DNA from: CAWANF01 sp963783355
Lineage (GTDB): Bacteria > Bacteroidota > Rhodothermia > Balneolales > DATFMH01
Reading direction: 5' to 3'
Assembly (NCBI GenBank): GCA_963783355.1
Contig: CAWANF010000005.1
Location: 62,001-126,000 of the forward strand
DNA: 64,000 nt
Under the pieces are notes generated by a model. That model had not been told where the DNA came from. It worked only from the letters and a program-made list of their open reading frames with translations, and ran no database searches. The position numbers and the translations under genes were made by a program. Position 1 is the stretch's first letter, and the number at the start of each line of letters is the position of its first letter. This document shows, in pieces, positions 26,386-36,642 of this stretch.

Positions 26386-29300
26386 ATGAATCGTACGCTA
26401 AAATTTTTCATCCTGATCGGCCTCGTTATTTTAAGCTTTCCCTTAAGAAGTCATGCACAAAAATATGATTTCAGGGTTTATGACGATCGAAACGGGTTAG
26501 TGCAAAATTGGGTACGAGCTCTGTCTCAGGATTCCCTGGGAAGGTTGTGGATCGGAACTACAGATGGTATTAGTGTTTTCGACGGAAATACATTCACCAA
26601 TTTCACTTCCATCAACGGTTTAAAAAACAGCACTATTAACGATTTATTCCCAATAGATAACCGAACTATGGCGGTTGCCACCAACGGATCCGGGATCGCT
26701 GTTTTTTCTTTGATCCCATATCGCGGCGACAGTCTCGTTGAATATCTTTCTGGCAAACCATTTTTCGTCCAGGATAGTGTAAATACAATTTTCAAGGACA
26801 AAAAAGCAGATTATTGGTTTTGTACGGATAAAGGGATAACACAATGGCATCGAAATAAGCAGAGTGGGTGGGAAATTCGGCAGTATGATGCTCACGATGG
26901 CCTCGCGGGAAAGTACATATCTACCTTAGCCCAAACCGCGGATTCTACTCTCTGGTTTGGAACATCTGATGGATTAACATCATTCAAAGACAATACTTTT
27001 CATCATTACAAATCAGATTCTATTTTTCCTGAAAAAGCAATAACTAAACTATTCACAGATACTAAAAATCGACTATGGATTGGAACCTCCGGTGAACTTT
27101 ATACTTATAGCAGCACCGGAATAAAACCATTCATGATAAACGGACACCCTGTTTCGGCCACCATCAACGACATTATTGAAAGCTATGATGGAAATATATG
27201 GATTGGCACGTCAAAAGGACTAATACGTTACGATGGAAAACAATCTCTTCTCTATAACAAAAAATCGGGATTGTGCGATAATTACATAACTTCCTTGCTC
27301 CAGGATCGGGAGGGTAATATCTGGATTGGTACGCATAACGGATTAAATGAACTGCCAAATTTGAAATATACTTTTGCAAGAATCGATACCCATTTCGAAC
27401 ATCTTATAAAATTAACAACCGGTCCAAAAGGACGTGTTTGGGTATCCAGCAATGACGGATTATTTATACTGGAAAATAATCATCTCGAACCCTTCAGATT
27501 AGACAGAACGATACCCCACAAGGAAATACTTGAAATAACATTTAACAAAACCGGAAAAATTCACTTTTTAGGAACATATAGAGGATTATTTCAAATAAAA
27601 GGTGCTAATATCGCAAGAATTTCTACCAAAGACGGATTGATAGATAATACTGTCTCCGATATAGTACAGACCGATGATGGTATATGCTGGCTTGGAACCA
27701 GTTCAGGCTTAACTGCTTTAAAAAATGACAGGCTTTATAATTTCTCTGGGACTGTATCCAAATCGGAACCATTGCAGTTCCGAAAAATCAATAATAGTGT
27801 TCTTCCCGGAAAAACGATCCGTGATTTGTTGATAGATAAACAGAAAAACCTTTGGGTGGCAACCTGGGCTCATGGTTTGTTTGAAGTAACCCGCGACTCA
27901 GTAATTTCATTTGGACCGGCTCATGGCCTTACCGATCCGAATATCCGCTATTTATACTGCGATCATGAAGGGGTTTTATGGATAGCAACCCGATATAAAG
28001 GAGTTTTCCGTTGTCAAAATGGTACGATTCAACAGTATAATGTAAATGACGGCCTACCCAGCAATTGGGTTTCAACAGTTGTTGAAGACGATGACGGAAA
28101 TCATTGGTTTGGTACCGCGAAAGGATTATGCATGTTCGATGGCAAAACGTGGAAAACCTTTGATGCTTCTGAGGGGATCACCGGTGGTGAAATTCTTAGT
28201 TCCGCGATTGATGGAGCCGGCAAATTATGGTTTGGATCAAATAATGAAATCACCAGTTTTGAGACTAAAAAAACACGTTATCCAGACGTTGCGCCCCAGG
28301 TATTCATTAAGAATATTCAGTTTATAAACGGAGTCTTTCCAGTCCAGACAAAAAGGGATGTTATTTTACCTGTTCCTTTCAATACTCCAAAAGAGACATC
28401 CCCAACCCAATCATCCTGGAAAAAGGTTTTCAACTTTAATTATTATCAACGTTCGTTAACGTTTGAATTTGCAGGAATAGGATTCGGAAATACCAATAAA
28501 GTAAGATATCAATATAAATTAGAAGGACTTGAAACAAATTGGTCGGCAATAACTTCCCGCAATTACGTTAATTATATCAAAATCCCGCCCGGAAAATATA
28601 CTTTTAAAGTCAGAGCCCGAAACCAGGATGGAAAATGGTCCGTGGCCCCTGCATCGGCATCTTTCATAATAGCAACACCATTGTGGAAAAAGATCTGGTT
28701 CCAGGCACTATTGGCTGTTATTTTAATTTCAGTCATTTCGTTCATCATTGTTACGATATATCGCATTCGTTTTAATCAATTACTAAAGATTAGAGACATA
28801 CGCGATACGATTGCTTCCGACTTACATGATGATGTTGGTTCAAGTCTCTCCAGTATATCGATATTCAGCGAACTCGCCCGCCGGCAAATCCATAAATCGC
28901 CGGCCCATGCTGCGAACCTCCTTCAGCGAATAGAAAATATCTCCAGAAACCTAATTGATTCGATGGACGACATCGTTTGGTCTATTAATGCCGATAACGA
29001 TACGTTTGAAGATGCCATTTTGCGTATGCAGGAATTTGCTGTTTCGCTGTTGGAAGCAAAAGGCATAAAAGCTGAGTTAAAACTACCAAAAAACCCAGAT
29101 CGGATTACGTTACCTCTGGAGATACGCCGTAATTTGTTACTCATATTCAAAGAGATGATAAATAATGTATTAAAGCACTCAAAGGCAGATTATGTACTGA
29201 TACACTTCAAATTAAATAGCGATATTATTATTACCATTGAAGACAACGGCACCGGGTTTTTCCCGTCAATGGTCACAAGGGGCAATGGCCTGGGAAATCT

Positions 29301-29403
29301 AAACAAGAGAGCGTCTTCCATACATGGGGATATCCGGATTGAAAGCGTCCCGGATCAGGGAACACGAATAACATTAACAGTACCAGTTTCAACAATAAAA
29401 TAA
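26386..29403 (+). CDS. Two-component sensor histidine kinase with periplasmic beta-propeller
   Basis: A 1005-residue sensor. Order: signal peptide (1-24), about eleven Reg_prop propeller repeats of the type W-I/F-G-T-x-x-G-L (about 30-640), a Y_Y_Y domain (about 690-775, with YKLEGLETNW and PPGKYTFKVRARN), one membrane helix (about 780-802), a HisKA_3 dimerisation helix with phosphorylated His814 in SDLHDDVGSSLSS, and a HATPase_c domain (about 905-1003; EMINNVLKHSKA, EDNGTGF, GNGLGNL). It senses an extracytoplasmic cue and phosphorylates a NarL-type regulator. Unlike Bacteroides hybrid systems, the receiver is a separate gene, 115 bases downstream. The set of exported genes that follows is the likely output. 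Confidence 0.93.
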   Translation: MNRTLKFFILIGLVILSFPLRSHAQKYDFRVYDDRNGLVQNWVRALSQDSLGRLWIGTTDGISVFDGNTFTNFTSINGLKNSTINDLFPIDNRTMAVATNGSGIAVFSLIPYRGDSLVEYLSGKPFFVQDSVNTIFKDKKADYWFCTDKGITQWHRNKQSGWEIRQYDAHDGLAGKYISTLAQTADSTLWFGTSDGLTSFKDNTFHHYKSDSIFPEKAITKLFTDTKNRLWIGTSGELYTYSSTGIKPFMINGHPVSATINDIIESYDGNIWIGTSKGLIRYDGKQSLLYNKKSGLCDNYITSLLQDREGNIWIGTHNGLNELPNLKYTFARIDTHFEHLIKLTTGPKGRVWVSSNDGLFILENNHLEPFRLDRTIPHKEILEITFNKTGKIHFLGTYRGLFQIKGANIARISTKDGLIDNTVSDIVQTDDGICWLGTSSGLTALKNDRLYNFSGTVSKSEPLQFRKINNSVLPGKTIRDLLIDKQKNLWVATWAHGLFEVTRDSVISFGPAHGLTDPNIRYLYCDHEGVLWIATRYKGVFRCQNGTIQQYNVNDGLPSNWVSTVVEDDDGNHWFGTAKGLCMFDGKTWKTFDASEGITGGEILSSAIDGAGKLWFGSNNEITSFETKKTRYPDVAPQVFIKNIQFINGVFPVQTKRDVILPVPFNTPKETSPTQSSWKKVFNFNYYQRSLTFEFAGIGFGNTNKVRYQYKLEGLETNWSAITSRNYVNYIKIPPGKYTFKVRARNQDGKWSVAPASASFIIATPLWKKIWFQALLAVILISVISFIIVTIYRIRFNQLLKIRDIRDTIASDLHDDVGSSLSSISIFSELARRQIHKSPAHAANLLQRIENISRNLIDSMDDIVWSINADNDTFEDAILRMQEFAVSLLEAKGIKAELKLPKNPDRITLPLEIRRNLLLIFKEMINNVLKHSKADYVLIHFKLNSDIIITIEDNGTGFFPSMVTRGNGLGNLNKRASSIHGDIRIESVPDQGTRITLTVPVSTIK

Positions 29404-29518
29404 ACATCCCAATTTTGCTCCCTCTTCCCATAAAAAGGGGATTACCTGAAAAGATTTTTTATCCTATACTGTTACTATCAACTAAAGGATTTCTATTTCA
29501 AATCAACCGGAATACACG

Positions 29519-30169
29519 ATGCCGGATTCTGCTAATAATCCAATTACCGTTACTATTGTTGAGGATGATGATTCCATAAGAGATGGTATTTCCGAACTAA
29601 TTCTTTCCACAGATCATTTCGACCTCATGGCAAATTATTCTTCCTGTGAAGAATTGCTGGCCAACATAAAACCACCGTTGCCGGATGTCATATTGATGGA
29701 CATCGGCTTGCGGGGAATGTCCGGAATTGAAGGAGTCCGACGGTTAAAATCCCAATACCCGGATCTTGCCATTCTGATGCTCACCGTGTATGAAGACAAC
29801 GACCGAATATTCAATTCACTAAGTGCCGGTGCATCTGGTTATTTATTAAAAAAAATGCCCCTTGAAGCATTGATGGAAGCTATCCGGATTGCACATGCCG
29901 GCGGTGCTCCCATCAACCCGACCATAGCGAAAAAAGTACTTAAACTGTTTCAAAATACCGCTCCGACAAATAAAAACTACAACCTGACCAACCGGGAGAT
30001 TGAAATCCTGGAATCGCTGGTTCGGGGATTCAGTTACAAAATGGTAGCGGATGAACTGACTATCAGTGTGGAAACGGTCAGAACTCATATCAAAAACATA
30101 TACGAAAAGCTCCACGTGCATTCTAAATCTGAAGCCGTAGCCAAAGCCCTCCGCAATCACATCGTATAA
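29519..30169 (+). CDS. NarL/FixJ-family response regulator
   Basis: A 216-residue regulator with an N-terminal receiver (residues 10-130; acidic pocket VEDDDS, phospho-acceptor Asp61 in VILMDIGLRG, then MLTVYED and LLKK) and a C-terminal LuxR-type helix-turn-helix (about 150-212; LTNREIEILESLVRGFSYKMVADELTIS split over the two helices, then VETVRTHIKNIYEKL). It is the cognate partner of the kinase immediately upstream. A palindrome at 30213-30224, just downstream of this gene and upstream of the exported-protein genes, is a candidate binding site. Confidence 0.94.
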   Translation: MPDSANNPITVTIVEDDDSIRDGISELILSTDHFDLMANYSSCEELLANIKPPLPDVILMDIGLRGMSGIEGVRRLKSQYPDLAILMLTVYEDNDRIFNSLSAGASGYLLKKMPLEALMEAIRIAHAGGAPINPTIAKKVLKLFQNTAPTNKNYNLTNREIEILESLVRGFSYKMVADELTISVETVRTHIKNIYEKLHVHSKSEAVAKALRNHIV

Positions 30170-30212
30170 TTCCCTGCCCCTGCGCCTCTAATAATTTTAA
30201 AACAAAATATCC

Positions 30213-30255
30213 CCCATATATGGGATTGTACCGATGCTATTCAATAAATAGCTTG
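30213..30255 (+). promoter_or_regulatory. Palindromic operator followed by a promoter for the exported-protein cluster
   Basis: CCCATATATGGG (30213-30224) is a perfect 12-base palindrome. One base later TTG (30226-30228) is followed after 20 bases by TAGCTTG (30249-30255), a weak form of the TAnnTTTG -7 element. A dimeric activator site abutting the -33 element is a common arrangement for NarL-type activation. A related imperfect motif, CCCATAAAAAGGGG, lies at 29427-29440 upstream of the response-regulator gene. Confidence 0.4.
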
Positions 30256-30328
30256 AAATGAGGCTCAATAACCTGAGAGCAATAAAACACGCTTGTTCTA
30301 CTTATAAAATCGGAAATGGACGGAAATT

Positions 30329-30835
30329 ATGAAGGGTAACAAAAATCGAAAATCCCTGTCGTTCACCTACGTTTGCATTCCCCTGATTTTTTTGACCTAT
30401 GGATTTTCATGCGGAACTAAAAACGCCGAAACGCAACCGAAAACGACGTTTGATATCACTTTATCCGGTTCAGTTAAAATGGCTTTTAGGGGAGTAAATG
30501 CAAGATTCCAGGTAGAAAACAATCCGGCAATGGATGGCAATCCGAAACAGATTACTGTAATTCTCGTGAATGCAGATGGTTACAGGATGACTCCCTACTA
30601 TATAAGTAAGGAACTCAAGCCAGGTACATATTCTATAAATGGTTTCCAGGCGGGAGCGCTCTTTGGTTCCCAAAAGCAGCCAACGGAATATGCATCCGTA
30701 TCCGGACAAATCTCATTCAAAACGATCTCTTCGAACCGCGTAACCGGATCGATCAAATGTATATTCGCCAACAGGGACCGTTCCAAAACTATTTCTGCTT
30801 CCGGAACTTTCGACGCCATTCCACTACACAATTAG
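30329..30835 (+). CDS. Small exported lipoprotein, function unknown
   Basis: A 168-residue protein whose N terminus (basic start, hydrophobic stretch 14-27, then GFSC at 25-28) fits a lipoprotein signal with the lipidated cysteine in YGFSC. The mature part is beta-rich and polar, with alternating hydrophobic strands (FDITLSGSVKMAFRG, KQITVILVNADG, YASVSGQISFKTI) suggestive of an immunoglobulin-like or lipocalin-like sandwich. I recognise no family. It is the first gene after the palindrome-promoter at 30213-30255 and ends 9 bases before the 1927-residue protein gene, so it is likely the first cistron of that set. Confidence 0.75.
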   Translation: MKGNKNRKSLSFTYVCIPLIFLTYGFSCGTKNAETQPKTTFDITLSGSVKMAFRGVNARFQVENNPAMDGNPKQITVILVNADGYRMTPYYISKELKPGTYSINGFQAGALFGSQKQPTEYASVSGQISFKTISSNRVTGSIKCIFANRDRSKTISASGTFDAIPLHN

Positions 30836-30844
30836 TAACATATT

Positions 30845-33800
30845 ATGAAAAAGTTACTCCCGATATTGTTGCTGGGTTCTGTTATTCTATGTCTTTCCGT
30901 TTCTAAAGTAAACGCCCAGTTTATTTCCGGAACGTTAAATATCAATCCCTATCCTTCGCCTTATACCAGCGATTGGGAAACGAATCCCAGTGCACTCGGT
31001 TCCCTGGTTGTCACTTTCAACGGAGATCGTCTGAATTATACCGTTTTTCTTGATGTCAAAATTTTCAAGACAGGAAAGGACGAGGTATTTCATAGTGTGA
31101 GTAATTCACTCGTACTGAATCAGGCCATGACGGTCGTCGATAATACCAAGCTGGTCAAATTCAGGGGAGCTGATTATCCGGATAAAGATTTTAAGAATAA
31201 GATCGAGCAGAGCGGACGCATTCCCGAAGGCCAGTATACCGTTTGTGTAAATATCAATAATGCTGACGGAATAACCGTATCTGGAAATAACTGCGCCAAT
31301 TTTACGATTGTCTATCCCGAACCGCCACAACTTATTTCACCGGCCAATGGCGATCTCATAACACAAAATACGTATCCGGTCTTCCAATGGACGCCCATCT
31401 TCGCACACCCTTCTTACCAGGCGCTATACTCTTTAAAAGTCGTTGAATTGCTGCCGGGACAACTGCCGTCGAAAGCTCTTTCTGCGAATGTTCCTCAATT
31501 TCAACAGTCGAATATTACGTCCAGTAATCTTGTATATCCTATCGATGCACTGCCCATGAAAGACGGGGAAACCTATGCATGGCAGGTTCAGGTACTCGAT
31601 CAAAACGGTTTTCCACCTACCCAAAACCAGGGGAGAAGCCAGATATTTACATTTACATATCGAAAGCCCATGGTTACAATCAGATTACCACGTCTTGGGC
31701 CCAAGCTTTCCAAACCAGCCAATAATTCTACTATTAAATCAAACCGGCCAGAATTTTCATGGAAATACGCTCCCTATAAAAATGAAACGGCCTTTTTGAA
31801 ATTAGTCGTTGTTCCGGTCGCCCCCCGTCAGCCCACATCAAAAGCATTTCAGACACAGACACCGGTTTACCAAAAACAGCTGGATATCAACCGAACAGAG
31901 GACTCGCCAACATTGCCGGTTAAATTTATATCCGGAGATAAATATGCCTGGGAAATCCAGGTAACCGACTCCAAAACCGGTAAAATTCTTCGCACCAGCA
32001 ATATGCAGGCCTTCATTTACAAGCCGGAACCTCAATACACATTCCATCCCTCTTTCATGCAATCCTCTTCGGTTAGTGGTACACTAATGTATGAATTTGC
32101 CAAACCCGGAGAATATACTGTTTGGCCATTGAAGAACCGGAAACTAAAACTGGTCATGGCTTATGTTTTGAAAACAAAAGAATTTTCCGGTAATGCTTTT
32201 CCCGAAGCTTATAAAGGACATCCGGCCAGCATTGTTATTCCCGGCAATCAATTGAATCCTGTTCAATATCCAGAATCGGGAAAGATACTGGGAACCGGCT
32301 CATCCGATGGCAGCGGACATTTTTCCATTTCCTTTTTCAATAGTCGGAAAATGGGACTTGTGAAAAAAAATTATCGCATTGGCGGCGGCGGCGGAGAATT
32401 TTCTTATAGCATCTCAGGTGATCTTTATCGCGTAGCCCGGCTGGTTGTTGAAGATTCGCATTATACAAGTCCGTCAAAGGACATCATCGTACAACCGATG
32501 GAAAGTCAAAATGCCGGCCAAATGGTCGCTTATGTTCGCAGTTACCAGCTTACCGTAACGGTAAAATCACCTGAAAACCATGTTCAATACATAGGCGGGG
32601 GAACAAACCTGGCCGGAATGACAGTTTACATCATGCGTTTAAAAAGCTGGGCCAAAAAATATTATCATCAAATTCCTGATAATGAAGGATCGCCCATAAA
32701 TCGAAATCCCGGAGATCCTTTAAAAACCATGATTCCACGTTGGCCCAGGGAAGAAATGGAAATCGTAGCAAAGAAAATCACCAACAATAAGGGACAAGCT
32801 GTGTTTAATCGCCTGGTAAAATGCAGCAGCTGGAATGAATATTATTGGATTTTCACCCGTAACGACACGACAAAAGGAGCCTTAAATTACGTCGGTTCCG
32901 TCATGTCGAAATTCAAATATCCCAATGATCATGCTGTTTACAGTGACGAATATAAATATGTAAATACCAACCAGACAATCCATACTTCGCCGATCTACCC
33001 ACGTATCGCCGGGCATATAAAATACCAGGGTTCCAAGTTACCTGGATTAGGAGGAGTTAAGGTGCAATTGTATAATGCTTCAACCGGGAAATTTGAACGA
33101 CAAATGCTCAGCCAGTGGTATCCGGATATGGGCTTTTTCGTCTTCAATGAGCTTCCTGTTCTGTTAAAGGGTAATGAAGTTACTTATCAGCACCGAACCC
33201 TGATCATTCAAAAACAAGGATTTCATATCCGTGCTATACCCATTCCTAAATTAAAACCCGGACAGCAATGGGTTAACGACATCTTCCTGAAACCCAATTC
33301 TTTAATAACCGGGAAAGTCGTTAATGAAGAAGGAAACGGCGTTTCGGCCCAGGTTTCCGTACTGTTTGGAGCCTCAGTAAAAGCCATCGCTCCCATGATT
33401 ATCGATTTTAAGACCCATAAACGGTTACCGGCAAAATTTAAAGTTCCGGCGCCACAGGGCAAGGTTATCCTTATTGTGGATCCGACACCTTTCGATCCTT
33501 CATATTTTAAGGAAACGGTCCCGATTAATTTAACATCCGGGCTAAAAGACACGACAATTGTCCTTAAACGAAAAGAGAAAAGGCTAAGAATCATTGTTCG
33601 GGGAAAAAACAAATCCGGAACGATAATTCCTATTGCATCGGCGAAGGTAAAAGTGGAAACACCTTCGGGTAAATCCATCGGGCAATTGACATCTAACTCA
33701 CAAGGTGTGGCCGATCTCGTCTTCACCAACGCTGACGAAAATTTCGTTATCACGGCATCCGCTCCATCCGGCAAATTCTACGAAACCGGCCAAATATCGG

Positions 33801-36628
33801 CTAAAGTAAAAGATTCTAAAGACTGGACTGATGTGACAGTAAATCTGAAACAAGCTTCTTTTCTTTCAGGTAAAATAACGGTGGGAAAACAGAATCAGCC
33901 GGTTGCAAATGCTGTTATCAGGGTGGTTAATTCAAGCGGCATTACCATCCAGGATACGACGGCCCAGGATGGAACCTTCCAGCTTAACAACGTACCTATC
34001 GGAAGCCATCTCTACAAAGCTTCAAAATCTCAATCAAACTATGTCGGGGCACAAAAGACACTCAATGTGCCCGGGAACGGGTTAAAAGGGGTAAATTTCA
34101 ACCTCAGTGTATTCGCCGACATGGACATCAGCAAGCTGATGGGATTCCCGATTTCGGTGGATAAACTCACCCAAAGCGGTGGACAGGTCAAAATCAGTGG
34201 TTCTTTTGAAAAACTGGATTCGCTCGGTAACAACATCTTTACGGTTAATAAACAGGAGGATTTAACCTTTCAAGATCTTGCCATCGTTCCGGGCACACAA
34301 ACCAGTAAGATTTTTGGAAAAGATGTCCCAGTTGCAAAACCGGCTGATTTACCACTCAAGACAGATAACAATACCTTAAACCTGGCTCTTTATAAGGTAT
34401 TTAACGGACAAATCAGGGATAAAAAAATCGGTATTGAACTGGCCGACGACGGCAGCGGCCTTGGAGTGATAATGGGAAAAGTCTGGATAGGAAAAAGTTC
34501 ATTTTCCGTCCCGCAGACCAATATTAATTCAATGGACGAACATGGTTTCTTTTTAAAAATACCCAACAGTTCGTCAATGAAAGTACCCGTCATCCTGGCT
34601 TCCGGAAAAGATCCCGGAGCCGTTTCTTCCGGCTACCAGGTTGCCGACTCATCCGGCGGACCTCTCCATTTTACCTTTTTCAACTATAAAGCGGATGCCG
34701 ATCCTTCCCAATCTTTCATCCGTGGAGATTCTCTTTCACTCCACACTCACATTCACACGGCACTGCAAAATATAACACCTTCGGATCTCAATCTTGATAT
34801 TGGCCAGATAGTGTTACGGCCTTCGGATAAAACAATTAAACCGATAAATGGTTCTGAAAAGTTGTCGGTAAAGCTGGATAATTGGGTTTTGGAAACCAGC
34901 AACTGGACTTTTTCTGGCTATCTGAATGTCACAAAGGGAATCCTGAATACGAACCTGGTCGATATTCCCGTGACCAATTTACAAATCACCCCAACCAGTC
35001 TGCTCAATGAAAAATTTGATTTTAAATCTTTGAGTCTTGGCGGCATTGTACCACTTAAAGTCGACGGCGATCCAGTCCTGGGATACGATGCAACGAAGTC
35101 TTCCGGACCGGAGTGGTTTCTATCTGTTTCCAATGTGGCCTCGCATGTTGCTTCTTTCGGTGGACTTCCGGGTATGGCTAAAGGAGACAGTGTATTTATT
35201 GAATCATTCTCTCTCTACAGCAAAAGTGATCCTACGTTCACACCTTCATTCAACCAAAAAACATTGAGAATACATAAAGTTGGAATTCTTAAACCCAACA
35301 CGATAAGTTATTATCCGGATCCTGGATTTGTAGAGATTACCGGGCTCAGTTATGATATTCCCGACCTGTCTTTGGATGGAGCTATTCATTATACCAAAGA
35401 GAATAATCAAATCAGGCTCAAGGTCCTTCCACTCCAATTTGCATTGCATTCGCAAGGAATCGTAGCCACATTCGGGATGAATGCGATGGAATCGGCTACT
35501 CAAATGCTTGATGCCCGCGGTTTTCGGGCAAAAGGAACCCTTTCCGAAATGCAAAACGGAGTGCCTTTGTTTCAACCCAAACCTTTGGTAGTCTGGTTAT
35601 ATCATACCACCGACTCAACTTCCATCATCGTCGAAAAGCCGCCCATCAGAAATACCTGGCAAACGCTGAATATTGGTGGCGCAAATACCTATCTGGATAA
35701 AGTTGAAGGCAGAATGGCTGTAAAATCGGATTCCTGGGATTATTTCAGGTTTGCAGGGGATCTGACAGGGACCAAAGGTGTTAAACAGGATCAAAACCGG
35801 ATGGCCTTCACTGTTAAAGGGGAAATTGAAGCCGACGAACAGCATCTCGGTATCAAAAATGTGAATACGCCTTTCGGCAATATGTCGTGGACGTATGAAT
35901 TCAAAAACAAACGTTTAATTGGCACACTCGACATACATAAAGATTTGGGGGGTATGGCACTGGACGGACAAGCGGAAAGCCTCGTAGACAGCCGGGGCTG
36001 GTATTTCATTGCCGGGGGAACGCTGAAAATTCCGGGGATCGGCCCGGCCAACGCGGCTATGCTTTTTGGAGATTACCCGGTAATGACTTCATCCGTGAGA
36101 GAAAAATTTGCAGCCAGTTCCTATAACAAAAATCTGCCGGCATCATTCGAAAAGAACATAAGCGGTTTCCTGTTCTCCGGGGCTCTGCAAATCCCGGTCC
36201 TGATTCCAAATATTGATGTGAATATGGGAATTGCGAGTGTGGGATTTGGAGTTGACGCGGGCGGTGATATCCGGGCATGGAAAGGTTTTAATGAAGGAGG
36301 TTCGGAATTCGGAATCGGTGCTTTAGCATTCATTCATGCTTATCTGTATATGAATGCCATCACCTGTACGTCTCTGGATGCTGATGCCACCGTCGAATTA
36401 GGATTTACAGGTACGTACCAATCCAGCTCAAGCACCTTTAACCTGGATGGTTGTGGAAGTTTCAAACTTACTGGCTCCCTGACCCAGCAAGGTGTCGGTA
36501 TCGGAGATTTATGTACCCCGCCGGCCATCACCTTTTCAAAGTCGTATGCTTTTAAAGCGTTGATGCATCTCGACAGCAGTGGAAACACAAGCCTTGGCTT
36601 CGGTCAGGGAACATGCAGTGGTAACTGA
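30845..36628 (+). CDS. Giant exported multidomain protein with FN3-like and carboxypeptidase-regulatory-like domains
   Basis: A 1927-residue protein with a clean signal peptide (1-24, ending VNAQ). An N-terminal beta domain (25-155) precedes two Ig/FN3-like modules that start with similar phrases, PQLISPANGDLI near 160 and KLSKPANNSTIK near 287, each with an F-x-W core. About 400-700 is unassigned. Between about 720 and 1080 there are several carboxypeptidase-regulatory-like modules (IAGHIKYQG near 720, LITGKVVNEEG near 818, FLSGKITVGKQNQPVANAVI near 1005). The last 850 residues are beta-rich and match nothing I know, with four cysteines near the C terminus (CTSLDAD, DGCGSF, LCTPP, GTCSGN). 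No T9SS-type C-terminal domain is evident. It is probably periplasmic or surface-exposed and translated with its neighbours. Confidence 0.85.
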   Translation: MKKLLPILLLGSVILCLSVSKVNAQFISGTLNINPYPSPYTSDWETNPSALGSLVVTFNGDRLNYTVFLDVKIFKTGKDEVFHSVSNSLVLNQAMTVVDNTKLVKFRGADYPDKDFKNKIEQSGRIPEGQYTVCVNINNADGITVSGNNCANFTIVYPEPPQLISPANGDLITQNTYPVFQWTPIFAHPSYQALYSLKVVELLPGQLPSKALSANVPQFQQSNITSSNLVYPIDALPMKDGETYAWQVQVLDQNGFPPTQNQGRSQIFTFTYRKPMVTIRLPRLGPKLSKPANNSTIKSNRPEFSWKYAPYKNETAFLKLVVVPVAPRQPTSKAFQTQTPVYQKQLDINRTEDSPTLPVKFISGDKYAWEIQVTDSKTGKILRTSNMQAFIYKPEPQYTFHPSFMQSSSVSGTLMYEFAKPGEYTVWPLKNRKLKLVMAYVLKTKEFSGNAFPEAYKGHPASIVIPGNQLNPVQYPESGKILGTGSSDGSGHFSISFFNSRKMGLVKKNYRIGGGGGEFSYSISGDLYRVARLVVEDSHYTSPSKDIIVQPMESQNAGQMVAYVRSYQLTVTVKSPENHVQYIGGGTNLAGMTVYIMRLKSWAKKYYHQIPDNEGSPINRNPGDPLKTMIPRWPREEMEIVAKKITNNKGQAVFNRLVKCSSWNEYYWIFTRNDTTKGALNYVGSVMSKFKYPNDHAVYSDEYKYVNTNQTIHTSPIYPRIAGHIKYQGSKLPGLGGVKVQLYNASTGKFERQMLSQWYPDMGFFVFNELPVLLKGNEVTYQHRTLIIQKQGFHIRAIPIPKLKPGQQWVNDIFLKPNSLITGKVVNEEGNGVSAQVSVLFGASVKAIAPMIIDFKTHKRLPAKFKVPAPQGKVILIVDPTPFDPSYFKETVPINLTSGLKDTTIVLKRKEKRLRIIVRGKNKSGTIIPIASAKVKVETPSGKSIGQLTSNSQGVADLVFTNADENFVITASAPSGKFYETGQISAKVKDSKDWTDVTVNLKQASFLSGKITVGKQNQPVANAVIRVVNSSGITIQDTTAQDGTFQLNNVPIGSHLYKASKSQSNYVGAQKTLNVPGNGLKGVNFNLSVFADMDISKLMGFPISVDKLTQSGGQVKISGSFEKLDSLGNNIFTVNKQEDLTFQDLAIVPGTQTSKIFGKDVPVAKPADLPLKTDNNTLNLALYKVFNGQIRDKKIGIELADDGSGLGVIMGKVWIGKSSFSVPQTNINSMDEHGFFLKIPNSSSMKVPVILASGKDPGAVSSGYQVADSSGGPLHFTFFNYKADADPSQSFIRGDSLSLHTHIHTALQNITPSDLNLDIGQIVLRPSDKTIKPINGSEKLSVKLDNWVLETSNWTFSGYLNVTKGILNTNLVDIPVTNLQITPTSLLNEKFDFKSLSLGGIVPLKVDGDPVLGYDATKSSGPEWFLSVSNVASHVASFGGLPGMAKGDSVFIESFSLYSKSDPTFTPSFNQKTLRIHKVGILKPNTISYYPDPGFVEITGLSYDIPDLSLDGAIHYTKENNQIRLKVLPLQFALHSQGIVATFGMNAMESATQMLDARGFRAKGTLSEMQNGVPLFQPKPLVVWLYHTTDSTSIIVEKPPIRNTWQTLNIGGANTYLDKVEGRMAVKSDSWDYFRFAGDLTGTKGVKQDQNRMAFTVKGEIEADEQHLGIKNVNTPFGNMSWTYEFKNKRLIGTLDIHKDLGGMALDGQAESLVDSRGWYFIAGGTLKIPGIGPANAAMLFGDYPVMTSSVREKFAASSYNKNLPASFEKNISGFLFSGALQIPVLIPNIDVNMGIASVGFGVDAGGDIRAWKGFNEGGSEFGIGALAFIHAYLYMNAITCTSLDADATVELGFTGTYQSSSSTFNLDGCGSFKLTGSLTQQGVGIGDLCTPPAITFSKSYAFKALMHLDSSGNTSLGFGQGTCSGN

Positions 36629-36642
36629 ATAACGGTGAACTA

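Noticed and set aside
33223..33774. 183-codon minus-strand frame inside the giant gene
   Set aside because: Opposite frame of a region coding for carboxypeptidase-regulatory-like modules; no start context and no family resemblance.
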